From: Alphaproteobacteria bacterium
Lineage (GTDB): Bacteria > Pseudomonadota > Alphaproteobacteria > Caulobacterales > Caulobacteraceae
NCBI GenBank assembly: GCA_018895795.1
Contig: JAHINZ010000180.1
Span: 1 to 7,081 of the forward strand
Length of the DNA stretch: 7,081 nucleotides
Reading direction: 5' to 3'
The notes under the pieces were generated by a model. The model was not told the origin of the DNA. It searched no databases and was given only the letters and a program-made list of their open reading frames with translations. This document shows positions 1-5,886 of this stretch, piece after piece. A program made the translations under genes and the position numbers. Within the stretch, counting starts at the first letter, position 1; the number at the start of each line of letters is the position of its first letter.

Positions 1-20
1 CCTCTTCCAGTCGGCGTCCA

Positions 21-863
21 TCAGCCAAAGCCGACGCGCCATGTTTCCGTTTCCATCACCGCTTGTTCGCTCAACGGCGGTCGTAGGCGGAACAGGCCCG
101 GACTGCGAGCGAAGTCATAGACCCTGAGAAGTCGAAAGGCGTCGGGGCGTTCGCGGGAAAGCGCCTCTTCGTTCCTTGTGAGGAAAAACGGCGTCTTTTG
201 GCCGCCATTGGTCGTCTTCACCTCGACCAATCGTTCAGCGCCGCTGACCGCGAAAGATGCGATGTCATAACCCGCGCCATCTCCGTCCTCTTGCGCCACC
301 CAGCGGACCTTGCGAGCAAGGTCCGCTCGCCCGGCATCCTGCAAACGCCGGCGCTCAGCGAAGAACACGGCCTCCTCGCCAGCCTTGCCAAGAACCCGGT
401 TACGGTGATCGCGCGCCACAGGATCGAACTGTCGCACCAACCGCTCTAGCGGACCCGAATGCGGAACTGGATCGCCACCTCGTGGCGGCGGCGCTGTTTC
501 GAAGAGACTTGGCGGCTCTGCAAACTCCCCTGCAGCCGACTGCGGAATGAGCTCAAGGACTGTAGGTCTAACGGCGAGATAGCGGCCAACTGCGTCTACA
601 AGCGCGTCCTGGTAGTGGTGCTTGGCCTTGTAGCCAGAGATCGTCGGGTGACCGAGACGCTCGAGAACGGCCGAGATGTTCATATGCTTGAACTCGATCG
701 ATCGGTTGGTGCGAAGCACCTGTTCCATCAACAGCTTGCGGTGATGTGCCTTGACGATCGGGCGCCGAGCTAACTGTGCCTCAAGCATCGCAAAGTGGTC
801 AGCGACGATCAGGTCGAGTTCGTCGTCACCCCAAGGCGTACCGATAAGGTCTTGATCAGCCAC
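21..863 (-). CDS. DUF3883 (NO VEIN C-terminal type) nuclease-like protein, apparently intact copy
   Basis: The 280-aa product has two parts. Residues 11-100 form a small N-terminal domain with W11, a DELDLIVADHF stretch, and an IEFKHMNISAVLERLGHP signature at about 56-73. Residues 150-263 form a DUF3883-like domain of the PD-(D/E)XK nuclease fold: AGEEAV at 161-166, E170, GYD with D200, VEVKTT giving E214-x-K216, and YD at 249-250. These are the expected core positions, so a nuclease is plausible, though the substrate is unknown. The family is known beside helicases and restriction-like genes, but none is visible here. I chose GTG at 863 because the paralogue at 2610-3440 also starts with GTG exactly ten residues before the conserved Trp. 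An in-frame GTG at 902 and an ATG at 1001 remain possible, but they would add unconserved residues and fill the divergent promoter region. No clear ribosome binding site is seen. GC is visibly lower than in neighbouring genes, suggesting recent transfer. Confidence 0.75.
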   Translation of the reverse strand: MADQDLIGTPWGDDELDLIVADHFAMLEAQLARRPIVKAHHRKLLMEQVLRTNRSIEFKHMNISAVLERLGHPTISGYKAKHHYQDALVDAVGRYLAVRPTVLELIPQSAAGEFAEPPSLFETAPPPRGGDPVPHSGPLERLVRQFDPVARDHRNRVLGKAGEEAVFFAERRRLQDAGRADLARKVRWVAQEDGDGAGYDIASFAVSGAERLVEVKTTNGGQKTPFFLTRNEEALSRERPDAFRLLRVYDFARSPGLFRLRPPLSEQAVMETETWRVGFG

Positions 864-1005
864 GATCTGACGTTGGCCTATTCTACAGGACTTGGAAAGC
901 ACGCCCCATTGGCCCGGTAGTGAGACCCCGCATCGCCATCCACCGCTAGCGCCCACCCCCAAATCGCGGCACGACTTGCCGGCGCCGGGAGGGGAGCCCA
1001 CGTTC
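864..1005. promoter_or_regulatory. Divergent intergenic region between the DUF3883 gene and the GMC oxidoreductase
   Basis: This 142-bp stretch must hold promoters for both flanking genes. On the minus strand a TAGAAT hexamer (plus-strand ATTCTA at 880-885) lies about 16 bases before the GTG at 863 and could be a -10 element giving a very short leader. No convincing -35 was seen 16-18 bases further up. On the plus strand GCTAGCGC near 944-952 only loosely resembles the Caulobacter GCTANANC-type -10. Individual elements are weak guesses. Only the divergent layout is certain. Confidence 0.4.
988..996 (+). promoter_or_regulatory. Shine-Dalgarno that fixes the GMC oxidoreductase start
   Basis: A purine-rich GGAGGGGAG lies 9 bases before GTG 1006. 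It is the only good ribosome binding site near this gene and supports GTG 1006 over the TTG at 892, which would add a 38-residue Pro/His-rich leader absent from the family. Confidence 0.75.
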
Positions 1006-2613
1006 GTGACGTCCGAGACCTACGACTACATCATCATCGGCGCCGGTTCGGCGGGCTGCGTGCTGGCCAACCGGCTATCGGCCGACCCGAGCAAGCGGGT
1101 GCTGGTGCTGGAGGCCGGGGGCCGCGACGACTGGATCTGGTTCCACATTCCGGTCGGCTATCTGTTCGCGATCGGCAATCCGCGCTCGGACTGGATGTAT
1201 CGGACCGAGCCGGTGCCGGGCCTGGACGGGCGCAGCCTGAACTATCCGCGCGGCAAGGTGATCGGCGGCTCGTCGGCGATCAACGCCATGATCTATATGC
1301 GCGGCCAGGCCGCCGATTATGACGGCTGGCGCCAGCAGGGCCTTGAGGGCTGGGGCTGGGACGATGTGCTGCCGCTGTTCCTGGCCCAGGAAGATCACAT
1401 CGCGCCGCCGTCGGCGCACCACCGGTCGGGCGGCGAGTGGCGGGTGGAGCATCCGCGCATGCGCTGGAAGGTGCTGGACGCCTTCGCCGAAGCGGCGGCG
1501 CTGGAGGGCATAGCGCCCAGCCCGGATTTCAACGGCGGCGACAATGCCGGCTCGGGCTATTTCAACGTCAACCAGCGGGCCGGACTGCGCTGGAGCGCGG
1601 CGCGGGGCTTCCTCAAGCCCGTGCTGTCGCGGCCCAATCTGGCGCTGCGGACCGGGGCGCGGGTCGACCGGGTGATCCTCGAAGGCGGCCGCGCCGTGGG
1701 CGTGGCCTGGACCGAGGGCGGCCAGACGCGCCAGGCCCGGTGTCGCGGCGAGGTGGTGCTGAGCGCCGGGGCGGTCAACACCCCTCACCTGCTGGAACTG
1801 TCGGGGATCGGCGACGGGGCGCGGCTGTCGGCCCTGGGCCTGCCCACCCATCGCCATCTGCCGGGCGTGGGCGAGAACCTGCAGGACCACCTGCAGATCC
1901 GCCCCGCCTATCGCGTGTCGGGCGTGCCGACCCTCAACGCGCTCTATGCCTCGCTGTGGCGGCGACCGCTGATGGCGCTGGAATATGCCCTGCTGCGGCG
2001 CGGACCGATGTCGATGGCGCCCTCGCACATGGGGGCCTTCGCCAGGACCTCGCCGCACTATGCGACGCCCAATGTGCAGTTCCATGTCCAGCCGCTGTCG
2101 CTGGACCGCTTCGGCGAGCCGCTGCACCGCTTTCCAGCCATCACCATCAGCGTCTGCAACCTGCGGCCCGAAAGCCGGGGGAGCATCCATGCCGGCAGCC
2201 CCGACCCGGCTGACGCGCCGCTGATCCAGCCCAACTATCTGGCGACGGCGGGGGACCAGCAGGTCGCGGTGGAGTCGATGCGGCTGGTCCGCCGCATCGT
2301 CGCTCAGGCCCCCCTGGCCCGCTATGCGCCCGACGAGATGGCGCCGGGTCTGGCGGTCGATGACGACGCGGGTTTGCTGAGCGCGGCCCGGCAACTGGCG
2401 ACCACGATCTTTCACCCGGTGGGCACCGCGCGGATGGGTCTGGCCGACGACCCCATGGCCGTGGTCGACGCGCGTCTGCGGGTGATCGGGGTCGAGGGCC
2501 TGCGCGTCGCCGACGCCTCGGTGATGCCGACCATCGTCTCGGGCAACACCAACACTCCCACCCTGATGATCGCCGAAAAGGCCGCGCGGATGATCCTGGA
2601 GGACGCCCGCTAG
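1006..2613 (+). CDS. GMC-family FAD-dependent oxidoreductase (alcohol/choline dehydrogenase type)
   Basis: The product is 535 aa, the usual length for bacterial GMC alcohol or choline dehydrogenases. It has the FAD-binding GAGSAG at 12-17 and the ribose-binding LEAGG with E36. GMC signature 1 is around 83-100 (GKVIGGSSAIN) and signature 2 is at 255-269 (GAVNTPHLLELSGIG). An NLQDH motif is also present. Near the C-terminus are the probable catalytic His470 (FHPVGTARMG) and the partner Asn514 (GNTNTP). The family oxidises an alcohol to an aldehyde or ketone with FAD, passing electrons to O2 or a quinone pool. No signal peptide is seen, so it is probably cytoplasmic or membrane-associated. The substrate cannot be read from sequence. 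There is no betB, betI or transporter beside it, so I do not call it betA. GTG 1006 follows a good ribosome binding site. The stop codon overlaps that of the convergent gene. Confidence 0.93.
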   Translation: MTSETYDYIIIGAGSAGCVLANRLSADPSKRVLVLEAGGRDDWIWFHIPVGYLFAIGNPRSDWMYRTEPVPGLDGRSLNYPRGKVIGGSSAINAMIYMRGQAADYDGWRQQGLEGWGWDDVLPLFLAQEDHIAPPSAHHRSGGEWRVEHPRMRWKVLDAFAEAAALEGIAPSPDFNGGDNAGSGYFNVNQRAGLRWSAARGFLKPVLSRPNLALRTGARVDRVILEGGRAVGVAWTEGGQTRQARCRGEVVLSAGAVNTPHLLELSGIGDGARLSALGLPTHRHLPGVGENLQDHLQIRPAYRVSGVPTLNALYASLWRRPLMALEYALLRRGPMSMAPSHMGAFARTSPHYATPNVQFHVQPLSLDRFGEPLHRFPAITISVCNLRPESRGSIHAGSPDPADAPLIQPNYLATAGDQQVAVESMRLVRRIVAQAPLARYAPDEMAPGLAVDDDAGLLSAARQLATTIFHPVGTARMGLADDPMAVVDARLRVIGVEGLRVADASVMPTIVSGNTNTPTLMIAEKAARMILEDAR

Positions 2614-3440
2614 ACCGCCACCTCGGTCGTCGCGTCCAGGTCCGCCGTGCGGGGCGGCCGCAGGGTGTAGAAGCGCAGCTCGCGGCCCAGGTCATACAGG
2701 CGATAGAGGCGATAGATGTCGGGGCGGCTGGTCCACAGGGCGTCTTCGTCGTCGGTCAGCTGCATCGGCGTGCCGGCCCCGCCGGTGGTGGTCTTGACCA
2801 CGATCAGCCGGCGCTCGCCGGTGGGCTTGAAGCTTTCCAGGTCATAGCCCGGCGGATCCTGGGCGGGCCTCGTCAGGCGCAGCCGATCGGCCAGGTCGCC
2901 GCGACCGCGCTCGCGCAGGCCGCGCTGCTCGAAGGCCAGCACGGCGGCGCGGCCGGCCTCGGTCAGCAGGCTGTCGGCGAAGTCGCGGCCGGCCGGGTTG
3001 AACTTGGCGATCAGCCGCTCGGCCCGGGGGCTGGGCTGGACCTGTTCGGGGGCGAAGGCGGGCGGCGGGGCCTCGGTCAGGACCAGCGGCTGGTGGGACG
3101 CAAACAGCACGTCGGGCCGCAGGGCGGCGGTGATCAGGGCCGGCCTGGCCGACAGCTGGCGATCGACCGCGTCCAGCACCTCGTCGCCCAGGTTCCAGCG
3201 GGGCGCCAGGCCGCTCAGGATCGGCAGGCCGACCAGGGTCAGGGCGGCCGAGACCTCGCACTGCTTCCAGTCGATGGCCGGGCCGGATCGCCCGGAAACG
3301 AATCGCAGGGCCCGCTGGTGGCCGGCCGGATCGACCGGCCGACCGGCCAAATCCTTGGCCAGCATCACGAAATAGTCGCCCACGACGAGGTCCAGATCGG
3401 CCTCGCTCCAGTCGCTGGTCTTGGATGTGTCTTCGCTCAC
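2610..3440 (-). CDS. Degenerate DUF3883-like paralogue (probable pseudo-nuclease)
   Basis: The 276-aa product is a homologue of the protein at 21-863 and aligns almost without gaps. Shared positions include the start Val, W11, LDL at 16-18, RP at 99-100, APPP at 124-127, GYD with D200, K216, RP at 239-240, YD at 249-250 and RPP at 261-263. Key residues differ. The GEE of the intact copy is G163-R164-A165 here, and E214 of E-x-K is Val214 (VVKTT). The N-terminal IEFKHMNISAV signature is reduced to IDWKQCEVSAA. D200 and K216 remain. Nuclease activity is therefore doubtful, but the frame is intact with normal GC-rich codon use, so it is probably a functioning non-catalytic protein rather than a pseudogene. 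GTG 3440 is chosen because its leader length matches the paralogue and it clears the upstream gene. An ATG at 3557 would overlap the Ig-like gene. It lies 61 bp downstream of that gene and may be co-transcribed with it. Confidence 0.7.
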   Translation of the reverse strand: MSEDTSKTSDWSEADLDLVVGDYFVMLAKDLAGRPVDPAGHQRALRFVSGRSGPAIDWKQCEVSAALTLVGLPILSGLAPRWNLGDEVLDAVDRQLSARPALITAALRPDVLFASHQPLVLTEAPPPAFAPEQVQPSPRAERLIAKFNPAGRDFADSLLTEAGRAAVLAFEQRGLRERGRGDLADRLRLTRPAQDPPGYDLESFKPTGERRLIVVKTTTGGAGTPMQLTDDEDALWTSRPDIYRLYRLYDLGRELRFYTLRPPRTADLDATTEVAV

Positions 3441-3501
3441 GCCGCGACGATGCCTCAACCGGCGCGGGCGCGCTATCAAAGCTTGGTGACGGACGGCGAG
3501 G

Positions 3502-4041
3502 TCAGGGCTTGGCGGCGGCCGGCGGCTCGGGCGCCTCCTCGATCGGTTCCTCGTCATCCTTAAGGCCGGCGGCCTTCATGGCGCGGCCCAGCGAGGTGAC
3601 CGGCTCGCCGCGCACGACCTGGAAGCTCAGGGTCCGGGTCTCGGCGGCGTTGTCAGCCTCATTGGCGAAGCCGTCCGGCCACTGGGCGTTGAGGGCGATC
3701 TTGTAGGTGCGGTCCGACAGCACGCGGCACAGCAGCACGAAGGTCTTGCCGTCCTTCAGCAGGCGGGGGGTCTTGACGCATTCGGGCCGCTCGGCGTCCG
3801 GCGCGACGCCATAGCTCCAGAGCCGGGGGTTCATCACCTGGTCGAAGGTGAGCTTCACGATCAGCACGCCGGGCGCGATGGTCTCGCCCTCGGCCGGATA
3901 GCTGGCCACCAGCTTGGGCGGCAGGGTCGGCGGCATGACGGTGACCGGCGAGACCTCGTTGGGCGCCTCGCGCACCTGGGCGCAAGCGCCGCCGGCCAGG
4001 CCGGCGAGCAGGACGGTCAACAGGACGGCGCGAAAGCTCAT
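3502..4041 (-). CDS. Exported Ig-like (SbsA/Big_5-type) domain protein
   Basis: This 179-aa protein starts with a Sec signal peptide (MSFRAVLLTVLLAGLAGGACA), probably cut after Ala21 (ACA, then Gln22). The region from about 42 to 142 resembles a bacterial Ig-like SbsA/Big_5 domain: the opening strand SYPAEGETIAPG is followed by a hydrophobic strand and LTFDQVMNP. Such domains are structural or binding modules, and no enzyme function is suggested. Cys88 and Cys105 could form a disulfide in the periplasm. The tail from about 160 onward is acidic and then Pro/Ala-rich, probably disordered. A lipoprotein is unlikely because the -3 position before Cys20 is Gly. The open frame extends upstream to 4434, but the signal peptide fixes ATG 4041, and the longer frame would run antisense to the next two genes. 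The ribosome binding site is weak. Confidence 0.75.
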   Translation of the reverse strand: MSFRAVLLTVLLAGLAGGACAQVREAPNEVSPVTVMPPTLPPKLVASYPAEGETIAPGVLIVKLTFDQVMNPRLWSYGVAPDAERPECVKTPRLLKDGKTFVLLCRVLSDRTYKIALNAQWPDGFANEADNAAETRTLSFQVVRGEPVTSLGRAMKAAGLKDDEEPIEEAPEPPAAAKP

Positions 4042-4122
4042 GGACCCAGCTTGACCGGCAAGCGCGGCGTTCTCAAGGCGGATCGGCGCCGCACCGTCGC
4101 GGAGTGTGCTATAGGCGCGATC
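4042..4122. promoter_or_regulatory. Divergent promoter region with a -10 element suggesting a leaderless start
   Basis: This 81-bp region separates divergent genes. On the plus strand GCTATAGGC at 4108-4116 resembles the Caulobacter-type -10 (GCTANANC). Transcription would start about seven bases after it, at or next to ATG 4123. There is no ribosome binding site at normal spacing before that ATG. No strong -35 was recognised, and no clear promoter was seen for the minus-strand gene. Confidence 0.45.
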
Positions 4123-4281
4123 ATGACCGACGCTCCTGAAGAAACCCCGATCCAGCGGGCCCTGCGCCTGAAGAAGGCCGCCCTCGACGCCAAGCCCAAG
4201 CCGCCGCGCGGCGGCAAGTTCCAGCGCGAACAGGCGGCGGGTATTCAGACCGGCAAGTCCAAACCGTGGATGAGCCGCTGA
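4123..4281 (+). CDS. Small basic protein of unknown function (52 aa)
   Basis: The 52-residue product has an acidic N-terminal dozen residues, a short helix-like segment at 10-23 (IQRALRLKKAALDA), and a Lys/Pro/Gly-rich tail ending GKSKPWMSR. The net charge is basic, and there is no signal peptide or membrane segment. The ordered C-terminal pattern (PRGGKFQREQAAG, then KSKPW) and GC-rich codon use look like a genuine conserved small protein rather than a chance frame. I do not recognise a characterised family. The frame is open further upstream, but ATG 4123 sits directly behind a -10-like element, which suggests leaderless translation. The gene ends 4 bp before the GST gene, so the two are very likely co-transcribed and perhaps translationally coupled. 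Nucleic-acid or membrane-surface binding is possible from its charge, but is a guess. Confidence 0.7.
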   Translation: MTDAPEETPIQRALRLKKAALDAKPKPPRGGKFQREQAAGIQTGKSKPWMSR

Positions 4282-4285
4282 TCCG

Positions 4286-4909
4286 ATGCTGAAGGTGCTG
4301 GGCCGAACCTCGTCGATCAATGTCCGCAAGGTGCTGTGGACCTGTGACGAACTGGGCCTGGCCCCTGATCGCCAGGACTGGGGGGCGGGCTTTGCGCCCA
4401 CGGATCGGCCCGAGTTTCTGGCGCTCAATCCCAACGGCCTGATCCCGGTGTTGATCGACGATCAGGGACCGCTGTGGGAGAGCAACACGATCTGCCGCTA
4501 CCTGGCCCACCGGCATGGCGACGGCGCGCTGCTGCCCGCCGATCCGCGCGGTCGGGCCCAGGTGGAACAATGGATGGACTGGCAGGCCACCGAGCTCAAC
4601 ACGGCCTGGCGCTACGCCTTCATGGCCCTGGCCCGCAAGGCTCCGGGCTTTGACGACCCGGACCAGATCGCCGCCGGCGCCCAGGCCTGGAACCGCCAGA
4701 TGGCGCTGCTGGCGGCGCAACTGGACAAGACCGGCGCCTATGTCGCCGGCGAGACCTTCAGCCTGGCCGATGTGGTGATCGGGCTATCCACCCACCGCTG
4801 GATGGCGACGCCGATCGACCATGCCGACCTGCCGGCCGTGACCGCCTATGATCAGCGCCTGCGCCAGCGCCCGGCGTTCGCGCCGCATGCGTTGGCGAGC
4901 GTGCCCTGA
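4286..4909 (+). CDS. Glutathione S-transferase family protein
   Basis: This 207-aa protein has the classic GST layout. The N-terminal thioredoxin-like domain spans about 1-78, with TSSINVRKV at 8-16 (candidate catalytic Ser9 or Ser10, with N12), NPNGLIPVL with cis-Pro54, and WESNTICRYLA with E65-S66, which binds the gamma-glutamyl part of glutathione. An all-helical C-terminal domain runs from about 88 to 205 and includes AGETFSLADVVIG. Length and motifs are normal for bacterial cytosolic GSTs, which conjugate glutathione to electrophiles or act as peroxidase or reductase. The substrate is unknown. There is no good ribosome binding site before ATG 4286. It starts 4 bp after the stop of the small upstream gene, which fits coupled translation. 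A strong hairpin begins 5 bp after its stop. Confidence 0.92.
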   Translation: MLKVLGRTSSINVRKVLWTCDELGLAPDRQDWGAGFAPTDRPEFLALNPNGLIPVLIDDQGPLWESNTICRYLAHRHGDGALLPADPRGRAQVEQWMDWQATELNTAWRYAFMALARKAPGFDDPDQIAAGAQAWNRQMALLAAQLDKTGAYVAGETFSLADVVIGLSTHRWMATPIDHADLPAVTAYDQRLRQRPAFAPHALASVP

Positions 4910-4913
4910 ATTT

Positions 4914-4949
4914 ATCCGCTCTCCCCGGCGAAAGCCTGGGAGAGCGGAT
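4914..4949. terminator. Bidirectional hairpin terminator between convergent genes
   Basis: A perfect 12-bp inverted repeat (ATCCGCTCTCCC at 4914-4925, GGGAGAGCGGAT at 4938-4949) is extended inward, after one C/T mismatch, by GGC/GCC closing a GAAA tetraloop at 4930-4933. It fills most of the 47-bp gap between two convergent stop codons. Neither side has a strong U-tract; the minus-strand side has only AUAAAUU. It may therefore work with Rho or act mainly as an RNA-stabilising 3' end. Confidence 0.8.
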
Positions 4950-4956
4950 GAAGGGA

Positions 4957-5712
4957 CTATTTCGGCTTGCGGAACTTCAGGATGAACTGATCGGTCTTGC
5001 CGCGGATCGACGGGTCGAAGACGCTGGCGGTGTGGGGGTCGGCCGCGTCGCGCAGCAGCGGGCTTTCGGCCTCGAGCTTGAAGCCGGCGGCCTCGACCTC
5101 GGCCTTGACGGCTTCGGCGTCGATCCGGTGCAGGATGTCGGGCGCGGTCAAGCCCGAGTCGTCGACGGCGGCGTGGTCGATGACCAGAAAGACCCCGCCG
5201 GGCTTCAGCGACTTGAAGATCTCGGCGTCGACCGCGCTGGCCAGGCCGGTCGGGAAGGCCTTGAGGTGCATGTCGTGATAGTTCTGCACGGTCATCACCA
5301 GATCCAGACCGTCGGGCAGGTTCAGCCCGATCATGCCGCCGTCCAGCGGCTTGACGTTGGGCAGGGCGGCCGAGACGGCCTTCAGGCTCTCGCCGTACTT
5401 GGCCTGGAACTTGATGAACTCGGCGGGCTGATAGGCATAGACCGTGCCCGTCGGGCCGACCGCGCCCGACAGAAGGCGGGTGAAATAGCCGCCGCCCATG
5501 ATGAAATCGACCACGGTGTCGCCGGATTTCACGCCGGCGAAGGCCAGGATCTGGCCGGGCTTGCGCACCGCGTCGCGGGCGGTGTCCTCGGCCGGGCGCG
5601 TCGGACTGGCGACGGCGGCGGCGATGTTGGCGGGAACCTGGGCGAGCGCCGCGCCGCCGAACGCGCAGACGGCCAAGGCGGCCGCGGCGGAAACTCCGAA
5701 CTTGCGGATCAT
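4957..5712 (-). CDS. Exported class I SAM-methyltransferase-fold protein (COG4798-like)
   Basis: The 251-aa product begins with a clear Sec signal peptide (MIRKFGVSAAAALAVCAFGGAALA), probably cut after Ala24, and therefore acts outside the cytoplasm. The mature part resembles the predicted-methyltransferase family COG4798: RPAEDTARDAVRKPG at 39-53, a motif I-like VVDFIMGGGYFT at 67-78, VGPTGTVYAY at 85-94, DLVMTVQNYHDMH at 137-149, and LKPGGVFLVIDH at 169-180. SAM is normally cytoplasmic, so the real ligand or reaction is unclear. ATG 5712 is preferred because AGGGAG (5723-5728 on the minus strand) is 10 bases before it. The in-frame ATG at 5721 is only one base from that site. An ATG at 5805 would read through the divergent promoter region and bury the signal peptide. 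The gene is divergent from an exported acylase. Confidence 0.82.
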   Translation of the reverse strand: MIRKFGVSAAAALAVCAFGGAALAQVPANIAAAVASPTRPAEDTARDAVRKPGQILAFAGVKSGDTVVDFIMGGGYFTRLLSGAVGPTGTVYAYQPAEFIKFQAKYGESLKAVSAALPNVKPLDGGMIGLNLPDGLDLVMTVQNYHDMHLKAFPTGLASAVDAEIFKSLKPGGVFLVIDHAAVDDSGLTAPDILHRIDAEAVKAEVEAAGFKLEAESPLLRDAADPHTASVFDPSIRGKTDQFILKFRKPK

Positions 5713-5886
5713 CACGTCCATTCTCCCTGATTTGGAGCCAGCGGTAGCAGATTTTAAACCGTCGACGAACGCCGTTCTGATGAAATCTCGGTAAGATTGC
5801 GACACCGCCTTCCGTTAGGTCGCCCTTCCCCTGCCCCGCCGCTTGCGCCCATGATGGCGATAACGACAAAAGACGGGGAGGCTTGA
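5713..5886. promoter_or_regulatory. Divergent intergenic region between the methyltransferase-fold and acylase genes
   Basis: This 174-bp region must contain promoters for two exported proteins. A single AT-rich spot (ATTTTAAA near 5752-5758) stands out. No confident -35/-10 pair or operator repeat was recognised. It carries the ribosome binding sites of both genes at its ends: 5723-5728 for the minus-strand gene and 5875-5881 for the plus-strand gene. Confidence 0.4.
5875..5881 (+). promoter_or_regulatory. Shine-Dalgarno of the acylase gene
   Basis: GGGGAGG lies five bases before ATG 5887 and fixes the acylase start just ahead of its hydrophobic N-terminus. Confidence 0.8.

Noticed and set aside
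1..20. Possible end of another gene at the left edge.
   Set aside because: Twenty bases are too few to assign any feature.
1075..2415. A 446-codon open frame on the minus strand, opposite the GMC oxidoreductase.
   Set aside because: It is rich in Arg, Gln, His and Pro with no domain pattern, as expected for an antisense shadow of a GC-rich gene. The plus-strand gene has all family motifs.
1006..2613. Naming the GMC gene betA (choline dehydrogenase).
   Set aside because: The motifs are common to many GMC alcohol dehydrogenases, and no betaine aldehyde dehydrogenase, regulator or transporter is adjacent.
3976..4041. Lipoprotein signal in the Ig-like protein (Cys20 after GGA).
   Set aside because: The -3 position is Gly rather than Leu/Val/Ile, while ACA before Gln22 is a good signal peptidase I site.
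4784..5869. A 361-codon minus-strand frame overlapping the exported methyltransferase-fold gene.
   Set aside because: It is Arg/Gly-rich low-complexity sequence in a shifted frame of a well-supported gene, and it also crosses the hairpin at 4914-4949.
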